Positions 43,060-52,460 are shown, counted from the first letter of the stretch. The stretch is DNA of 64,000 bases from Acanthosepion esculentum (GCA_964036315.1 OZ038496.1:19724685-19788684), one strand, 5' to 3'. Notes: generated by a model from the sequence alone, not told the origin. A program made the numbers and translations.

Positions 43060-43660
43060 GGCAGTCACAATCTTAACAACATAAGATAGGCAGAAGACAC
43101 AGTGTTGATAGCAGACATAGAAAGGAAACTACAAGAACTCCTACAGCATGTAGTAAAGGAAAATGCGAAGAAATGACTAAATGTCAATTGTAACTCGATA
43201 GGATGCATTTTTGTCAGCCGACATGCAAATTACAAATTGTAAACTGCAAGATAAAGCAAATCCAAATATTTACATATCTAGGAAGTGTTTTAACAGAGGA
43301 TGGAAAAAGTGACATTAAAATCTGAAGGAGCATTAGGATAGCGAAAGGTGACTTTCAAATGCTAAGCAAAGTATTAAGAAAGAGGAAAATTCCATTAGAA
43401 ACAAAAAAAAGAGTAATGAACTGTGATATAATATCAGTCCTCCTATATGGCATTGAATGCTGGACAATCTCCTTACAGATGAAGAAAAAATGAAGCAACA
43501 GAAATGTGGTTCTAAAGAAGGATGTTGAGAATACCATGGACTGAACATATGAGCAAGAACAAAATTTTAGAGAAAATGTAAATAAATTTTATTCTGTACA
43601 GTATAAGGATTTTTAGCAAAATGTATCAATTGAAAAAGGGCAAATTAAATTTAGCCCAAC
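43060..43660 (+). pseudogene. RTE-type LINE reverse-transcriptase relic
   Basis: The plus strand reads, with frame breaks, AEDTVLIADIERKLQELLQH, YLGSVLTEDGKSDIK, AKGDFQMLSKVLRKRKIPLE, VLLYGIECWTIS and RRMLRIPWTEHMSK. This spans the RT active-site region to the C-terminus of an RTE ORF. The catalytic YADD box is destroyed: the Tyr codon is TAG (43087-43089) and the first Asp is Glu (43093-43095). The single copy of the segment that became the 64 bp array lies at about 43355-43420. Confidence 0.85.
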
Positions 43661-43664
43661 TTAA

Positions 43665-44112
43665 AGTTGGCAAAAATCAAAGAAAGTGGTAACCTCAACA
43701 CATCAACTGGAGGGTTGGAGTGAGGAGGGTGACTGAGGTAGTGTTGAGGAAATATGATATCAGTCAACAGTACTGATCATAAAAACACAATAAATTTGTT
43801 TAAAAATTCACAGACTGTGAGATACATAAAAACACTAATGCATAGACATATATACAAACATACACACAAGATAGATACACACATGTCTGGAAAATTTTTT
43901 TAAATAAATGTTTATTTTTATAGAATTATTGCAATTAATATTAAAATACCAAAACGTGTTTTTTTTTTTTTTTAATTTCATGCACTGAGATTTTAAAAAA
44001 TGATATATTTTAATTAGAGTAATGGAATCATTTTAGCACCTAAGTTATATCAATATTAATATTGTGTTAAAGATTGTAATGAGCCTGACAAACATTGATG
44101 ACCTAGAGTTGT
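43665..44112. other. anonymous A+T-rich DNA
   Basis: 43665-43770 may be further RTE 3' sequence; otherwise nothing recognisable. Confidence 0.4.
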
Positions 44113-44113
44113 C

Positions 44114-44116
<3 letters not shown>

Positions 44117-44153
<37 letters not shown>
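44117..44153. repeat. (TA)n microsatellite
   Basis: TA run at the left edge of a fold-back element. Confidence 0.95.
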
Positions 44154-44155
<2 letters not shown>

Positions 44156-44164
44156 TGTATTTTA

Positions 44165-44340
44165 GCAACAATCCCTCTTTTATACAAGTTTCATTACATA
44201 TCACTGACAGGTACTGCCATTAAGCTTTTTATTCAATTTTCCTTGTGTCAGTATAAAAGAAGACACATTTTAACACAAGAAAAATTGAATAAAAAGTTTA
44301 ATTACTGTACCTTGTCAGTTGTCTTTAATGAAACTTGTGT
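44165..44340. mobile_element. fold-back element F
   Basis: The left arm 44183-44248 (ACAAGTTTCATTACATATCA to TTCAATTTTCCTTGTG) is inverted at 44274-44337 (CACAAGAAAAATTGAATAAA to AATGAAACTTGT) around a ~25 bp loop. A single related arm occurs at 31555-31640. TA arrays lie on both sides, consistent with a TA-targeting MITE, though precise ends are obscured. Confidence 0.7.
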
Positions 44341-44344
44341 GTGT

Positions 44345-44346
44345 GC

Positions 44347-44392
<46 letters not shown>

Positions 44393-44397
44393 GCGTG
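44345..44397. repeat. (TG)/(TA)n compound microsatellite
   Basis: GTGT and TA runs directly after the fold-back element. Confidence 0.9.
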
Positions 44398-44399
44398 TG

Positions 44400-44515
44400 T
44401 GTGTGACAGTCTGCTTCATGCTTGAATGCAATCTTTGGCCTGTGTCCACTTTTATATTTACATGCACTCTATCTCTGATATTGAGGAATTTTACCCATAA
44501 ATATGGCATGTATTT
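44400..44515. repeat. dispersed repeat F-associated sequence, copy 2
   Basis: Its partner is 33620-33775, partly inverted. The minus frame starting MPYLWVKFLNIRDRVHVNIK at 44509 resembles MLYLWVKVLNIGNRAYVNIK at 33629 (+). The similarity is at the DNA level and is not evidence of a protein. Confidence 0.5.
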
Positions 44516-44521
44516 TTATCC

Positions 44522-44522
<1 letters not shown>

Positions 44523-44607
<85 letters not shown>
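44523..44607. repeat. (GTAT)n-(TA)n microsatellite
   Basis: GTAT units at 44531-44552 lead into a long TA run. Confidence 0.97.
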
Positions 44608-44609
<2 letters not shown>

Positions 44610-44867
44610 AATCATGTATCATAAGGCACTAAAATTTTATTGTCTGATAATATCTGATTGGTAAAAACTACAGTAGCAGGAAGTTTGTTGTTCTAATTAT
44701 TTCATATCTTAAATTGCCCTACATTTTTGTTTTTGAAAATTGTAATGTGAACTTCTTTTATTAATTTTAGCCATTATTTGGCAAATATTAATTTTTGTCA
44801 AAAACTGGATTTTGTAAAGTATATATATATTTTTATTTATTTATTTAGTGTATTGCAGCAGATCATT

Positions 44868-45028
44868 TATATTGTTAAATATAACCGATAATGAATGTCT
44901 ATTATGTCTGATCATGAGCCGTTCTAAACTTCATATTTTCTCCCAAAACTAAAGCAACTATATGAAGTTTAGAACATCTCATGATCAAACATAACAGACA
45001 TTCATTGTCTGTTATATTTAACAATATA
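44868..45028. mobile_element. fold-back element with ~67 bp arms
   Basis: The left arm 44868-44934 (ATTGTTAAATATAACCGATA, ATGAATGTCTATTATGTCTG, ATCATGAGCCGTTCTAAACT) is inverted at 44959-45027 with a few mismatches; the loop is about 25 bp. A TA array follows immediately. There is no coding capacity. Likely a MITE or a small snap-back element. Confidence 0.8.
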
Positions 45029-45031
45029 TAT

Positions 45032-45032
<1 letters not shown>

Positions 45033-45101
<69 letters not shown>

Positions 45102-45111
45102 ATGTATGTAT
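45033..45111. repeat. (TA)n-(TG)n-(TATG)n microsatellite
   Basis: A compound run ends exactly where the 5S-like head of the SINE begins. Confidence 0.95.
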
Positions 45112-45230
45112 GTACGGTCAAATCACGCTGAACACACCGGTTCCCGTTCGATCACCGAAGTTAGGCATCGTAGAGCCAGGTCAGTACTTAGATGGGGGAC
45201 CGCTTGGGAACACCTGGTACTGTAAGCAGT
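45112..45230 (+). pseudogene. 5S rRNA-like SINE head
   Basis: The length (119 nt) and order of blocks are those of 5S rRNA: ACGCTGAACACACCGGTTCC, GATCACCGAAGTTAGG, GGTCAGTACTTAGATGG, GGGACCGCTTGGGAACACC and TGGTACTGTAAGC. It therefore retains the internal A-box, intermediate element and C-box used by TFIIIA. Changes at otherwise conserved sites (TTAGGC for TTAAGC, GGGGG for GGGTG) and direct fusion to a tRNA unit show it is part of a SINE, not a 5S gene. Confidence 0.85.
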
Positions 45231-45696
45231 GTGGCTGAGTGGTCTAAGGCGTTGCTTTAGAATCACGAGGCACCGAGTTCGAATCCTGGCTGGAATTAAT
45301 TTCAGCAGCTATCGGACTCCAAGCACAGGGCACCTTTGGCAAGTGTCTGTTCCATAGCCACGGGTCCACCAAAACCATGTGAGTGAATTTGGGAGAGGAA
45401 ACTGTGTGGAAGACCTCGTTGGCCAAAGCTAGCACGATATCACAAAACACCGTAATTGCGAGTTGAGGTGGCCAGCCTTGTTCATTTATGATCACGCTGG
45501 GTTTGCACCAACGCTCTAAAACTGTTAGTTGGCTCTGCACACGCCAATAACAGTATAAACTGCAGGTGGGCTCTGTGGGCATTTCCCAGTTGGGAAATTG
45601 CAAAAATGCCTGTGCAAATGTTGCAATATGCGCTAGCTAGCTGTGCATTGCAACAGGTGTCCTCGATATCGAGTGGCCAATTATTTATGTATGTAT
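45112..45696 (+). repeat. 5S rRNA-tRNA chimeric SINE, full length
   Basis: Three modules are joined. The first (45112-45230, 119 nt) is a 5S rRNA-like head. The second (45231-45296) is a tRNA Leu/Ser-like unit with an A-box TGGCTGAGTGG (45232-45242) and a B-box GAGTTCGAATCC (45275-45286). The third is a body shared with the tRNA-only SINEs at 75-432 and 51300-51785 (CACCTTTGGCAAGTGTCTG, the CCATGTGAGTGAATTTGGG block, GGCCAGCCTTGTTCA, TATAAACTGCAGGTGGGCTC). The 3' end, GATATCGAGTGGCCAATTA, is followed by TATG repeats. 5S and tRNA promoters are intact enough to suggest a young copy. Frames of 119 and 85 codons here are not genes. Confidence 0.9.
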
Positions 45697-45950
45697 GTGT
45701 GTGTGTGTTTTACATTTATTTGTAATATAAAAGAGAGAAATAGAAATTAAGATAAAGTTATATATGTGTATGTATGTATTGAGAACTGTCTACATAAAAT
45801 TATGAATTTATTTGGATTTCTCTCACACTTTAAGTCTCATTTTATATTTAACAACACACTTTCTATCTTCAACAGATGACTCAAAATTTAACTTGTGCCT
45901 ATTCAAAAATTTACTTAGCATTTTCTGACTTTCCTACCCACACTTTCTTC

Positions 45951-46545
45951 TCATGCTTCGATACCGGCTTTGATCCAGGAGGAGAACTCAGAAGCACACT
46001 CATGAGTGGGGAGCTTAAATACAGCATCCCAGGGGACATCGCGGAGGAAGTCCCGAAACGAGTCCCAGTCAGCCCGTTGGTAGCAGAAAGTGGTTCTGGT
46101 GGTAGGAGGTTCTTTGCAGGGGGTGGGGCTGAAGGAGATACTAACAGACACGACAGCATGATCGGAGTTACCAATAGGACAAAGCTGCGTGGCACTACAC
46201 GACTCAGGGATGGAGGTAAAACACAGGTCGAGGAGTGAGGGCTTACAGTCACGATTGTAGGAAAAACGCGTGGGGAAATCGATTATCTGGGTGAGGGATT
46301 GAGAGATTGAAAAGTTAAGAGTATGAACGCCAGCGAGATCAGTGGTAGCGTTCTGTAGCCACTGGTTGTGATGGGCGTTGAAATCACCAAACACAAATAT
46401 GTGAGCGGACGGATGGACAGAGAGGGCCTTATCTATGCTGTCAGAAATGACATCGAGTATCCCGCAGTCCCGAGAGGATGGAGAGCGGTAGAGGAAGAAA
46501 AGATAGCTTACAGCATTGAGAAGATCCACTTCCTGACATCTTTCA
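45951..46545 (-). pseudogene. LINE apurinic-type endonuclease domain fragment
   Basis: The minus frame (open to 46754) reads YLFFLYRSPSSRDCG, HIFVFGDFNAHHNQWLQ, LTQIIDFPTRF, SLLDLCFTSIPESC, PIGNSDHAVVSVSI and ends ADWDSFRDFLRDVPWDAVF. GDFN, the DFPTR region and SDH are catalytic-core motifs of the exonuclease-endonuclease-phosphatase domain in APE-type LINEs. About 180 residues are undisrupted, so the copy is young. It lacks the reverse transcriptase. The N-terminal 65 codons of the open frame come from an inverted 3' segment. Confidence 0.85.
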
Positions 46546-46559
46546 TTCCTATCTGCTCT

Positions 46560-46738
46560 CGCTCTATATCTCCCGTAACCCCCCTGCCTCGATCGACCCT
46601 CCGTCCTTCTCTTTCTCCACATCCCTCCCTTTACCACTCCTATCTGCTCTTCCTCCAACCCTTCTGTAACCCCATGCGTGATAGTGGCCATCGGCCTTGC
46701 TTGGGGTGATACGCTTAAAAAAAAAAAAAAAAAAAAAA
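46560..46738 (+). repeat. LINE 3' end with poly(A), inverted against its endonuclease part
   Basis: The plus strand ends CTGTAACCCCATGCGTGATAG, then CGGCCTTGCTTGGGGTGATA, CGCTT and 22 A residues (46717-46738). The tail, and the upstream plus frame ending CNPMRDSGHRPCLG, match the 3' end of the minus copy at 35446-36032 (CNPLHASGFPICLG). The endonuclease fragment on its left is on the opposite strand, the geometry left by twin-primed reverse transcription. Confidence 0.75.
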
Positions 46739-46739
46739 T

Positions 46740-47505
46740 CTTCCAGCCCCACAAATGCTCACATGACCCTCATTTCTCATTACCTCAAACCCCAAACAAT
46801 TTTTTATTCACCTCTCAAGATAAGGGATCCTCATCTGAGCATGGTTTTCCGGAGAAACCCATCTATCTCTACAAAAGGGAAATTTTAATCGAATCATCCC
46901 TCTGTATACATAATTGCTCTATTAAACAATTTACCTCACCCTGTAATTAGATTGTTATATGAAGAAGAGGAAATTAGCAATCTAAACTTATCAGTGATCT
47001 TTAATAGTTTATTGAAGTGCTCTGAGATATTGGATGGCTGATCAACTCTGTTTCTCATGCCCACTTCTGTAGAGGGTCATCTGTTGAAAGAAGTTTTAAT
47101 GAATTTATGGTAATTTGCAAGTAGCAAGTTTCCAGCCATTGTTACCGGTGCATAATTTGAATTCTAAGAATTTTGATTGAAAAGTCTGCACCTTCAATTT
47201 GATCGAGTTGAACATGTGGGAATTAATAATTGATTATTCTTGAGGAATTATTTCTGATTTTGTGTTGGATTCTTTTAATATTAAGCAAAATATAAAACCT
47301 GAAATATTGGTATAAATAGTAAGAATAATAAGAGATATTAAAACAGCAACATGACTAACAACAACAACAATAATAACTAGTCATGACTGTGAAAATTTCA
47401 CAGTTCTCCTATTTGAATTTTTCTGTTGAATAATTATTCTTTTTTCAATGATTGAAAAAGCTCCTTCTGAGTTTCACAACTTTAAAATACTTGTAGAAAT
47501 TTCCT
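46740..47505. other. anonymous A+T-rich DNA
   Basis: No gene recognised. The frames at 46678-46950 read through the poly(A) and are spurious. Confidence 0.4.
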
Positions 47506-47509
47506 GATC

Positions 47510-47897
47510 ACGTCATTAAATATTTGAGCTTAGCAATGTTTTTGTTTTCTATGGCTTATCAACCCTTTGCACATTGTTTAAAGCCAGAAAATATTTTTTA
47601 GGTTTTTAAAAATTTTTTTTAGGTAATAATGATTTAGTGATACAAGTCTTACTAATTAACTCATAGATTAGGAGGAGAAGAATAGGATTCATGCCTTCCC
47701 CAAGAGAATTTGTGCAGAATTGAATATAACAAACCCAACTGGAATTGGAACTTGGCTCTCTGATTAACAATTCCGAGCCATTATCCATTACAACATTTGC
47801 TCATCCCAGCTTACAGCACCTGGTATTCCTAAGCAGTCATCTAGGCACTGACCGGGCTCAATGTTGCTTAACTTTGGTGTTTCAACATGATATGTAT
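47510..47897 (-). repeat. 5S rRNA-tRNA chimeric SINE
   Basis: On the minus strand, a shortened 5S head (ACATATCATGTTGAAACACC, AAAGTTAAGCAACATTGAGC, CCGGTCAGTGCCTAGATGAC, TGCTTAGGAATACCAGG, GCTGTAAGC) has lost ~20 bp in its first half. It is followed by a tRNA-Arg-like unit (GTTGTAATGGATAATGGCTC, GCCAAGTTCCAATTCC) and the family body to about 47550. Same family as 8440-8778 and 56287-56590. Confidence 0.85.
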
Positions 47898-47949
47898 TAA
47901 CCCAGAATATTGTGATGAGAATATAAAAGACAGATTAGAACAGAAACAA

Positions 47950-47992
47950 TAATAATAATAATAATCCTGATAATAATAATAATAATGAAAAA
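47950..47992. repeat. (AAT)n microsatellite
   Basis: AAT runs interrupted by CCTGAT; related AAT-rich sequence continues to about 48130. Confidence 0.9.
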
Positions 47993-47999
47993 TATATTG

Positions 48000-49145
48000 A
48001 CCTTCAATGTTGTGATGAACAGCAACAACAATAATAAAGGGATTCAAATAATGCTAATAATGAACATAATGAAGGATGTTGGGATGAAAAGTAATAATGA
48101 GAAGCAATTTTAAATAATAATGATAATTATGAATCTGTTGATGTTGAATTTTGTCATGAAAAACCAACAAGATGAAATAAAACTATTGATAAGATAAAAG
48201 TAATAAAAACTGTACTGAGAGTTGAGATAAAAAGCAAAAATAACATAGAATAAAACAAGTGTTTTCTGTCATTCCCACTGTTTCAGAAATTTGGTTAAAA
48301 TACTAACATAACCTCTATTCAACACTTTAATTAATAAATTAATGAACAAATCTTAAAAGACTGCTTAAATTTTAAATACTACTGTATATTTCAAAAGATT
48401 ATAAAAGATAATTTAAGTTGCATGAATAAAAACATGTATTTAATGTTCTTTTAAAATGTAAAATGATCTTCAAGGCAGGTGATGTGAGAATGAGTCTGTT
48501 GACCCCTCTGTCAACCTGGAGTGTTGATTGGTTGTTAAGATCTTGACTATTACTTAGCTTCTCTCTCTCTCTCAGACTTTCAGGGGATTTTCCCAGGTTT
48601 AAAAAATACATATATGTATCAGTACTGACAGACCAGCTACAGGCAAATATCACTAGCCAGCCATTTTGTGTTAAAAGTGGGGCAGGTTTTCTCTAATGGG
48701 AAACAATTATTTGACAATAAGGAGAGGAATATTGGATTCTTGAGATGATCAATAATGTCTGGACGAAATTGTAGATGTCCACCATTACTACTCAGTGCTC
48801 TTCATTTGAATAATTCATGATACACAAATGGAAAAAGGGATTTTGGTTTTGATCGTCACTGAAGAAATCATTTTGATCAGAATGAAACTTGAGTAGATCT
48901 GGCTCCCATTATGACTAATCTCTTGGTTAGGCAGTTTAAACTCTTGACCTCTTCAACTATGCTATGGTAATTCTTGATTTCCTTATCATACTCTAGTAGC
49001 CATATTGAAGCCTCCATCGGTTAAGATTAGAAATTAAATATATTTCTTTTTTTTTATTTAATAGAAAGCAGTTACAGATTACCATTTGCATGGACATGGA
49101 TATAGACACATTCACTGATATCCATGTAGGTATTCTGGCAATTGT
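48000..49145. other. anonymous A+T-rich DNA
   Basis: No gene. Short CT run near 48560-48580. Confidence 0.4.
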
Positions 49146-49149
49146 TGCA

Positions 49150-49216
49150 ACTTGAGGAAGATCTAAAAGGATGCTAATTTTCAAAAATTATTCCTTAGAA
49201 AATGTTTCCCTATTTT
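49150..49216. repeat. dispersed repeat G, copy 2
   Basis: Matches 36945-37020 in the same orientation. Confidence 0.5.
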
Positions 49217-49489
49217 TTACTAGTGGACCAGTCATTTCAAGCAGTACCATTAATTTAATAATTCCAGTTTTTATCAAAATCAGTAAAAATAAAATTATGT
49301 CCTGATATTAGCAGTTGTATGCTTTAGTTAAAGAAAACTGCTATATCAATGTAATTATAACTTTGGGAGAGTTACCTAAAAATATGATATTGTCACTATT
49401 TTGGAGTGATCTTTCTTATTCTGATATGTTTGAAAGTGAAACATATTTCTCAAGCAGTATACATACATAGTCACCTTGTAATGAAGTAA

Positions 49490-49650
49490 CAGCAATCCAT
49501 TATTAGGGTGCCTCAGGTAATAATTAACAAGACTTGTTGACTATTACTACTGATTAGTGAGTTCAATTCCAACTTGTTGCTCCATACAAAATTCAGCATT
49601 AAATAAATTCTGGAGGGATTGACCTGTTATAAAATCAACCACCCTAAACT
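49490..49650 (+). repeat. tRNA-SINE fragment with repeat-D-like tail
   Basis: A tRNA-like head (GTAATAATTAACAAGACTTG, GTGAGTTCAATTCCAAC) is similar to 55815-55895. It is followed by AAAATTCAGCATTAAATAAA and GGAGGGATTGACCTG, which resemble the tail of repeat D (13270-13320). Repeat D may therefore be the body of this SINE family. Confidence 0.55.
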
Positions 49651-49654
49651 ATCA

Positions 49655-49820
49655 CTAGCCATTACTACTGTAGTGAGTTTGAGTGTCACTGTGTACCTTA
49701 TACTTGGGAATTTGTTATACTAACATAAGCTTAGTAAATATACACATATAGACATATATAAGTAAGAAAAACGGTAAGTCGCTTTATACAAGGTGTATTA
49801 ATTATATAGGTGTACATATA
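49655..49820. other. anonymous A+T-rich DNA
   Basis: Nothing recognisable before the MITE end. Confidence 0.4.
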
Positions 49821-49825
49821 TATAC

Positions 49826-50442
49826 GCTACAGTTCAAAAGTTTGGTAATTTTTTAAATTTGCCCAAAATGTAGTTGTTTTGTATTTTAAATAAGAGAAAA
49901 TTATTATGCATAGTTAAAATAAGTGAGACGTGAGAAATTTTATTACGACATTGTTATGATGTTGGTTTGGGGTTTGTAGAGACAAACGACAAATAACACG
50001 TAACAATAAAAAGGGTTTTATTGGTTGGTAAAAGGTACAGAAATCGCCTGAGTAGTCTATAACTAGCTCAGCCAAGAACTTTCTCGCGCTCGCCCCCCGT
50101 CTCTCGATGTGCCGCTATTTAAAGTCTTTTGACGCAGACAAGTTCATCTTCAAGAGGGGTCGTAGGTTTCCGACACAACAGACATAAAGAAAAACCGCAT
50201 TTTATGATTGAATTTTGCTCTCATCAAAACATCCTCCTTTAGCCTTGATTACTGCAGCACAAATTTTTGACATTCATTGCAAAAATTTCTCAAAGTATAA
50301 GTTTGATAATTAATTCCATCCTTTTTTTCAGTGGCTCTAAGAGCTCTTTTTCATTTTTGGGATGGGAAGGTTTCACTCTTCTGTCAAGAAGTTCATCCCA
50401 TGCTAATTCTGGGAATGACTTCAGATGTTTGAACTGTAGTGG
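49826..50442 (-). mobile_element. Tc1/mariner-derived MITE split by a solo LTR
   Basis: Ends carry CTACAGTTCAAAAGTTTGG (left) and the inverted TTTGAACTGTAGTG (right), as in the copy at 54126-54528. On the minus strand the right end is joined directly to a transposase C-terminal segment (CCCAGAATTAGCATGGGATG) and later GCAGTAATCAAGGCTAAAGG. Without the 234 bp LTR plus target copy it would be ~383 bp. Orientation is opposite to the 54 kb copy. Transposase is incomplete. Confidence 0.85.
49952..50180 (-). mobile_element. solo LTR with 5 bp target duplication
   Basis: The insert starts TGTTATGATG and ends CGACACAACA, and is bounded by GACAT on both sides (49947-49951 and 50181-50185). Read on the minus strand it starts TGTTGTGTCGG, has a TATA-like TTTAAATA (about 50120), a downstream AATAAA and ends CATAACA: the U3-R-U5 order of an LTR. 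It is GC-richer than its surroundings. TG...CA ends and a 5 bp duplication fit Ty3/gypsy, Ty1/copia or BEL LTRs. No internal retroviral-type genes are present. Confidence 0.85.
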
Positions 50443-50564
50443 ATATATATTTCTTATTACTGTAAATATTATTTTTAGGGGGTACGCGTCTTTGAGTTGA
50501 TGTCCCTCTTCATTTATTTTTTCTCAAACATTGAAATTAATATCAACCAGCCTAGATCGAGAAG

Positions 50565-50692
50565 TCCTACTGACAACAAATGTACCTCCTGACAGAAATC
50601 AAACCCGTGTCTCCTTTTCCATCAGGGAAACCACTCCTATAGCTGAAGCATGTGATTACCAATTTAGCCACTGGTGGCCATCATGAAAAAAC
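50565..50692 (-). repeat. tRNA-SINE head fragment
   Basis: The minus strand has GTGGCTAAATTGGTAATCAC (A-box region) and GGGTTTGATTTCTG (B-box region). The body is truncated. Confidence 0.55.
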
Positions 50693-50734
50693 AAATTTCA
50701 ATTACTTACTCAAGGAATCCAAATTGATAAAGGC

Positions 50735-50905
50735 GTGTTTTCAGGAAAATAGGTTTCTCGCATCTGCTGTTATCGATTTTTCTAATATTGACCTTTATGT
50801 TTGAAGTCGTGTGGAACATCAGCATTTTAATTATGTTACTATTTTCTTATTGAGTTAAGTGTACTATCCATTTTAGTTGTTGCTGCTGTTGAAAGTTCTT
50901 AAATG
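50735..50905. repeat. dispersed repeat A, copy 2
   Basis: It aligns with 1213-1422: TTTCAGGAAAATAGGTTTCT, CTGCTGTTATCG, GTTTGAAGTCGTGTGGAACA and CCATTTTAGTTGTTGCTGCT. Confidence 0.6.
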
Positions 50906-50909
50906 ATGT

Positions 50910-51295
50910 GGTTTCTGTTATTTGGTACACTTCTTTGTTCTTGATTCTGCAGCACCAGTCCATGAGGTTCAAAGATGTATGATCTCCTCAAAAACCTACA
51001 GTGCTTATTTGTTCAGAGTCATTTTTAGCCAGTGATTTGAGAAAGTGAGGCTCATCAGTTGACAGTTTAGACATTTCTGAATGTGTTTGGCACTATGCTT
51101 GGCATTCATATGAAAGTCTCAATCTGATGAGGCTGTTTAAGAATGGGACTTGAGTTCTTAGGTTAATGGTTTGGTTTTGTAGCAATGTTGGACAAAACTA
51201 CCCTGAGTAAAATTTAGTTTCTTTATTTCAAATACTAAATTTGATATAACTGATCAGGACACCAAGGTATTTGAATTGTTTCTATATATTTATCT
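50910..51295. other. anonymous DNA
   Basis: Nothing recognisable. Confidence 0.4.
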
Positions 51296-51299
51296 AAAT

Positions 51300-51785
51300 G
51301 GCACAGCTACGCATATCTGAGGATGTCTGTCTAACAAGGCGGCTAGCTAATCCCTATTGCAGATTCCTGCTCAGACACATTTGTGTTTGTTCAACACCCA
51401 CAGAGCCCACCTGTAGTTTATACTGCAACTAAGCTGAGTGGACCTTAGTTACAGTTTCTGGGAGCGTGTTCGTTATCTAGTGTGATCAACAGTTTGAACA
51501 AGGTCAACACACTCAAACCCTTGGTCACAATGACTTGTGACTTTGTGCTAGCATAACCAACAACAGCTCCCAAGGGTCTACCCAATTTCACTCACAAGGC
51601 TTGGGTCAACCTGTGGTTTAGTTCTCAGGCACTTTCCAAAAGGGCCGCACGCTAGGATTGAAACCTTCAGATCAATAACATCAAGAAGTCATCTTCCTGA
51701 CAAATCGACCATAGCAAGATTCAAACCCAGGTCTCATTGTCAGAAAGTGAACATTCTAACCACTCTTCCATGTGCCTATGTAGAT
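51300..51785 (-). repeat. tRNA-derived SINE, near full length
   Basis: On the minus strand it begins GGAAGAGTGGTTAGAATG (A-box region) and CTGGGTTTGAATCTTGC (B-box region). The body has TTTGTCAGGAAGATGACTTC, GTGAGTGAAATTGGGTAG, GACCTTGTTCAAACTG, TATAAACTACAGGTGGGCTC, and the 3' end near CTCAGATATGCGTAGCTGTG. It is the intact counterpart of 75-432. It has no 5S head, unlike the copy at 45112. Confidence 0.85.
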
Positions 51786-51789
51786 ATGT

Positions 51790-52100
51790 CCTGAATGAAA
51801 TTGTCTAGGATTTATATGCGGACAACTTCATGTCATTTACCTATATATTTTTTTTCGGTTAGTTTGAATTTAGCACTGGTCACATTTGATTAGTTAATCA
51901 CAGTACAACCCACAAGCCTTTTTTCTAATTCTCTTTTTTTTTTTTGAAAAAGAGGATGTATTCTGCTTTTGAAATTAAATTATTTGTTCACTCGCCAGTA
52001 ATTTATCATTGCTCGAGGCGACACATTTGTAGTGCTGAAACACAATTGCTATTGTATAGAGATTTTTAACATGTTTTTGTTTTAATCTCCTATAATAAAT
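51790..52100. other. anonymous A+T-rich DNA
   Basis: Nothing recognisable. Confidence 0.4.
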
Positions 52101-52101
52101 A

Positions 52102-52128
52102 ATATATATATATATATATATATATAAT
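52102..52128. repeat. (TA)n microsatellite
   Basis: TA run. Confidence 0.9.
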
Positions 52129-52129
52129 A

Positions 52130-52455
52130 ACTATAAATGTTATCTGTTTAAAAAACAGAAATGTATGCCCACTAAAATAATGTAAGTCCGTCAGTTAAGT
52201 GCTATATGTGATACACAGAAGATTATGCAGAGTATTTCATGAATTTAACAAACCTGTCTGGAATTCAAACTCAAACTCTCAGCTGTTATACATTATTACC
52301 CAGTTCAAAAACAATGAATTTAATATCTAACAGCTTAGACTGTCAAAAGTCTTGTTAAAGAAAACATACCTCTCAATAGGAATAAAACCAGCATCCCTTT
52401 TTTTTTTTCTGGGAAGTTACTGTAGCAAAGTATGCTGTTACCATTTCAATCTAGA

Positions 52456-52460
<5 letters not shown>
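52130..52460. other. anonymous A+T-rich DNA
   Basis: Nothing recognisable. Confidence 0.4.

Noticed and set aside
45112..45230. functional 5S rRNA gene
   Set aside because: Fused to a tRNA-like unit and a SINE body, substitutions in conserved sites, no tandem 5S neighbours.
45231..45300. functional tRNA gene
   Set aside because: A- and B-boxes are present but an acceptor-stem pairing is not evident and the sequence continues into a SINE body.
46678..46950. 90-codon plus-strand frame
   Set aside because: Reads through a 22 A poly(A) tail of a LINE, giving a lysine run.
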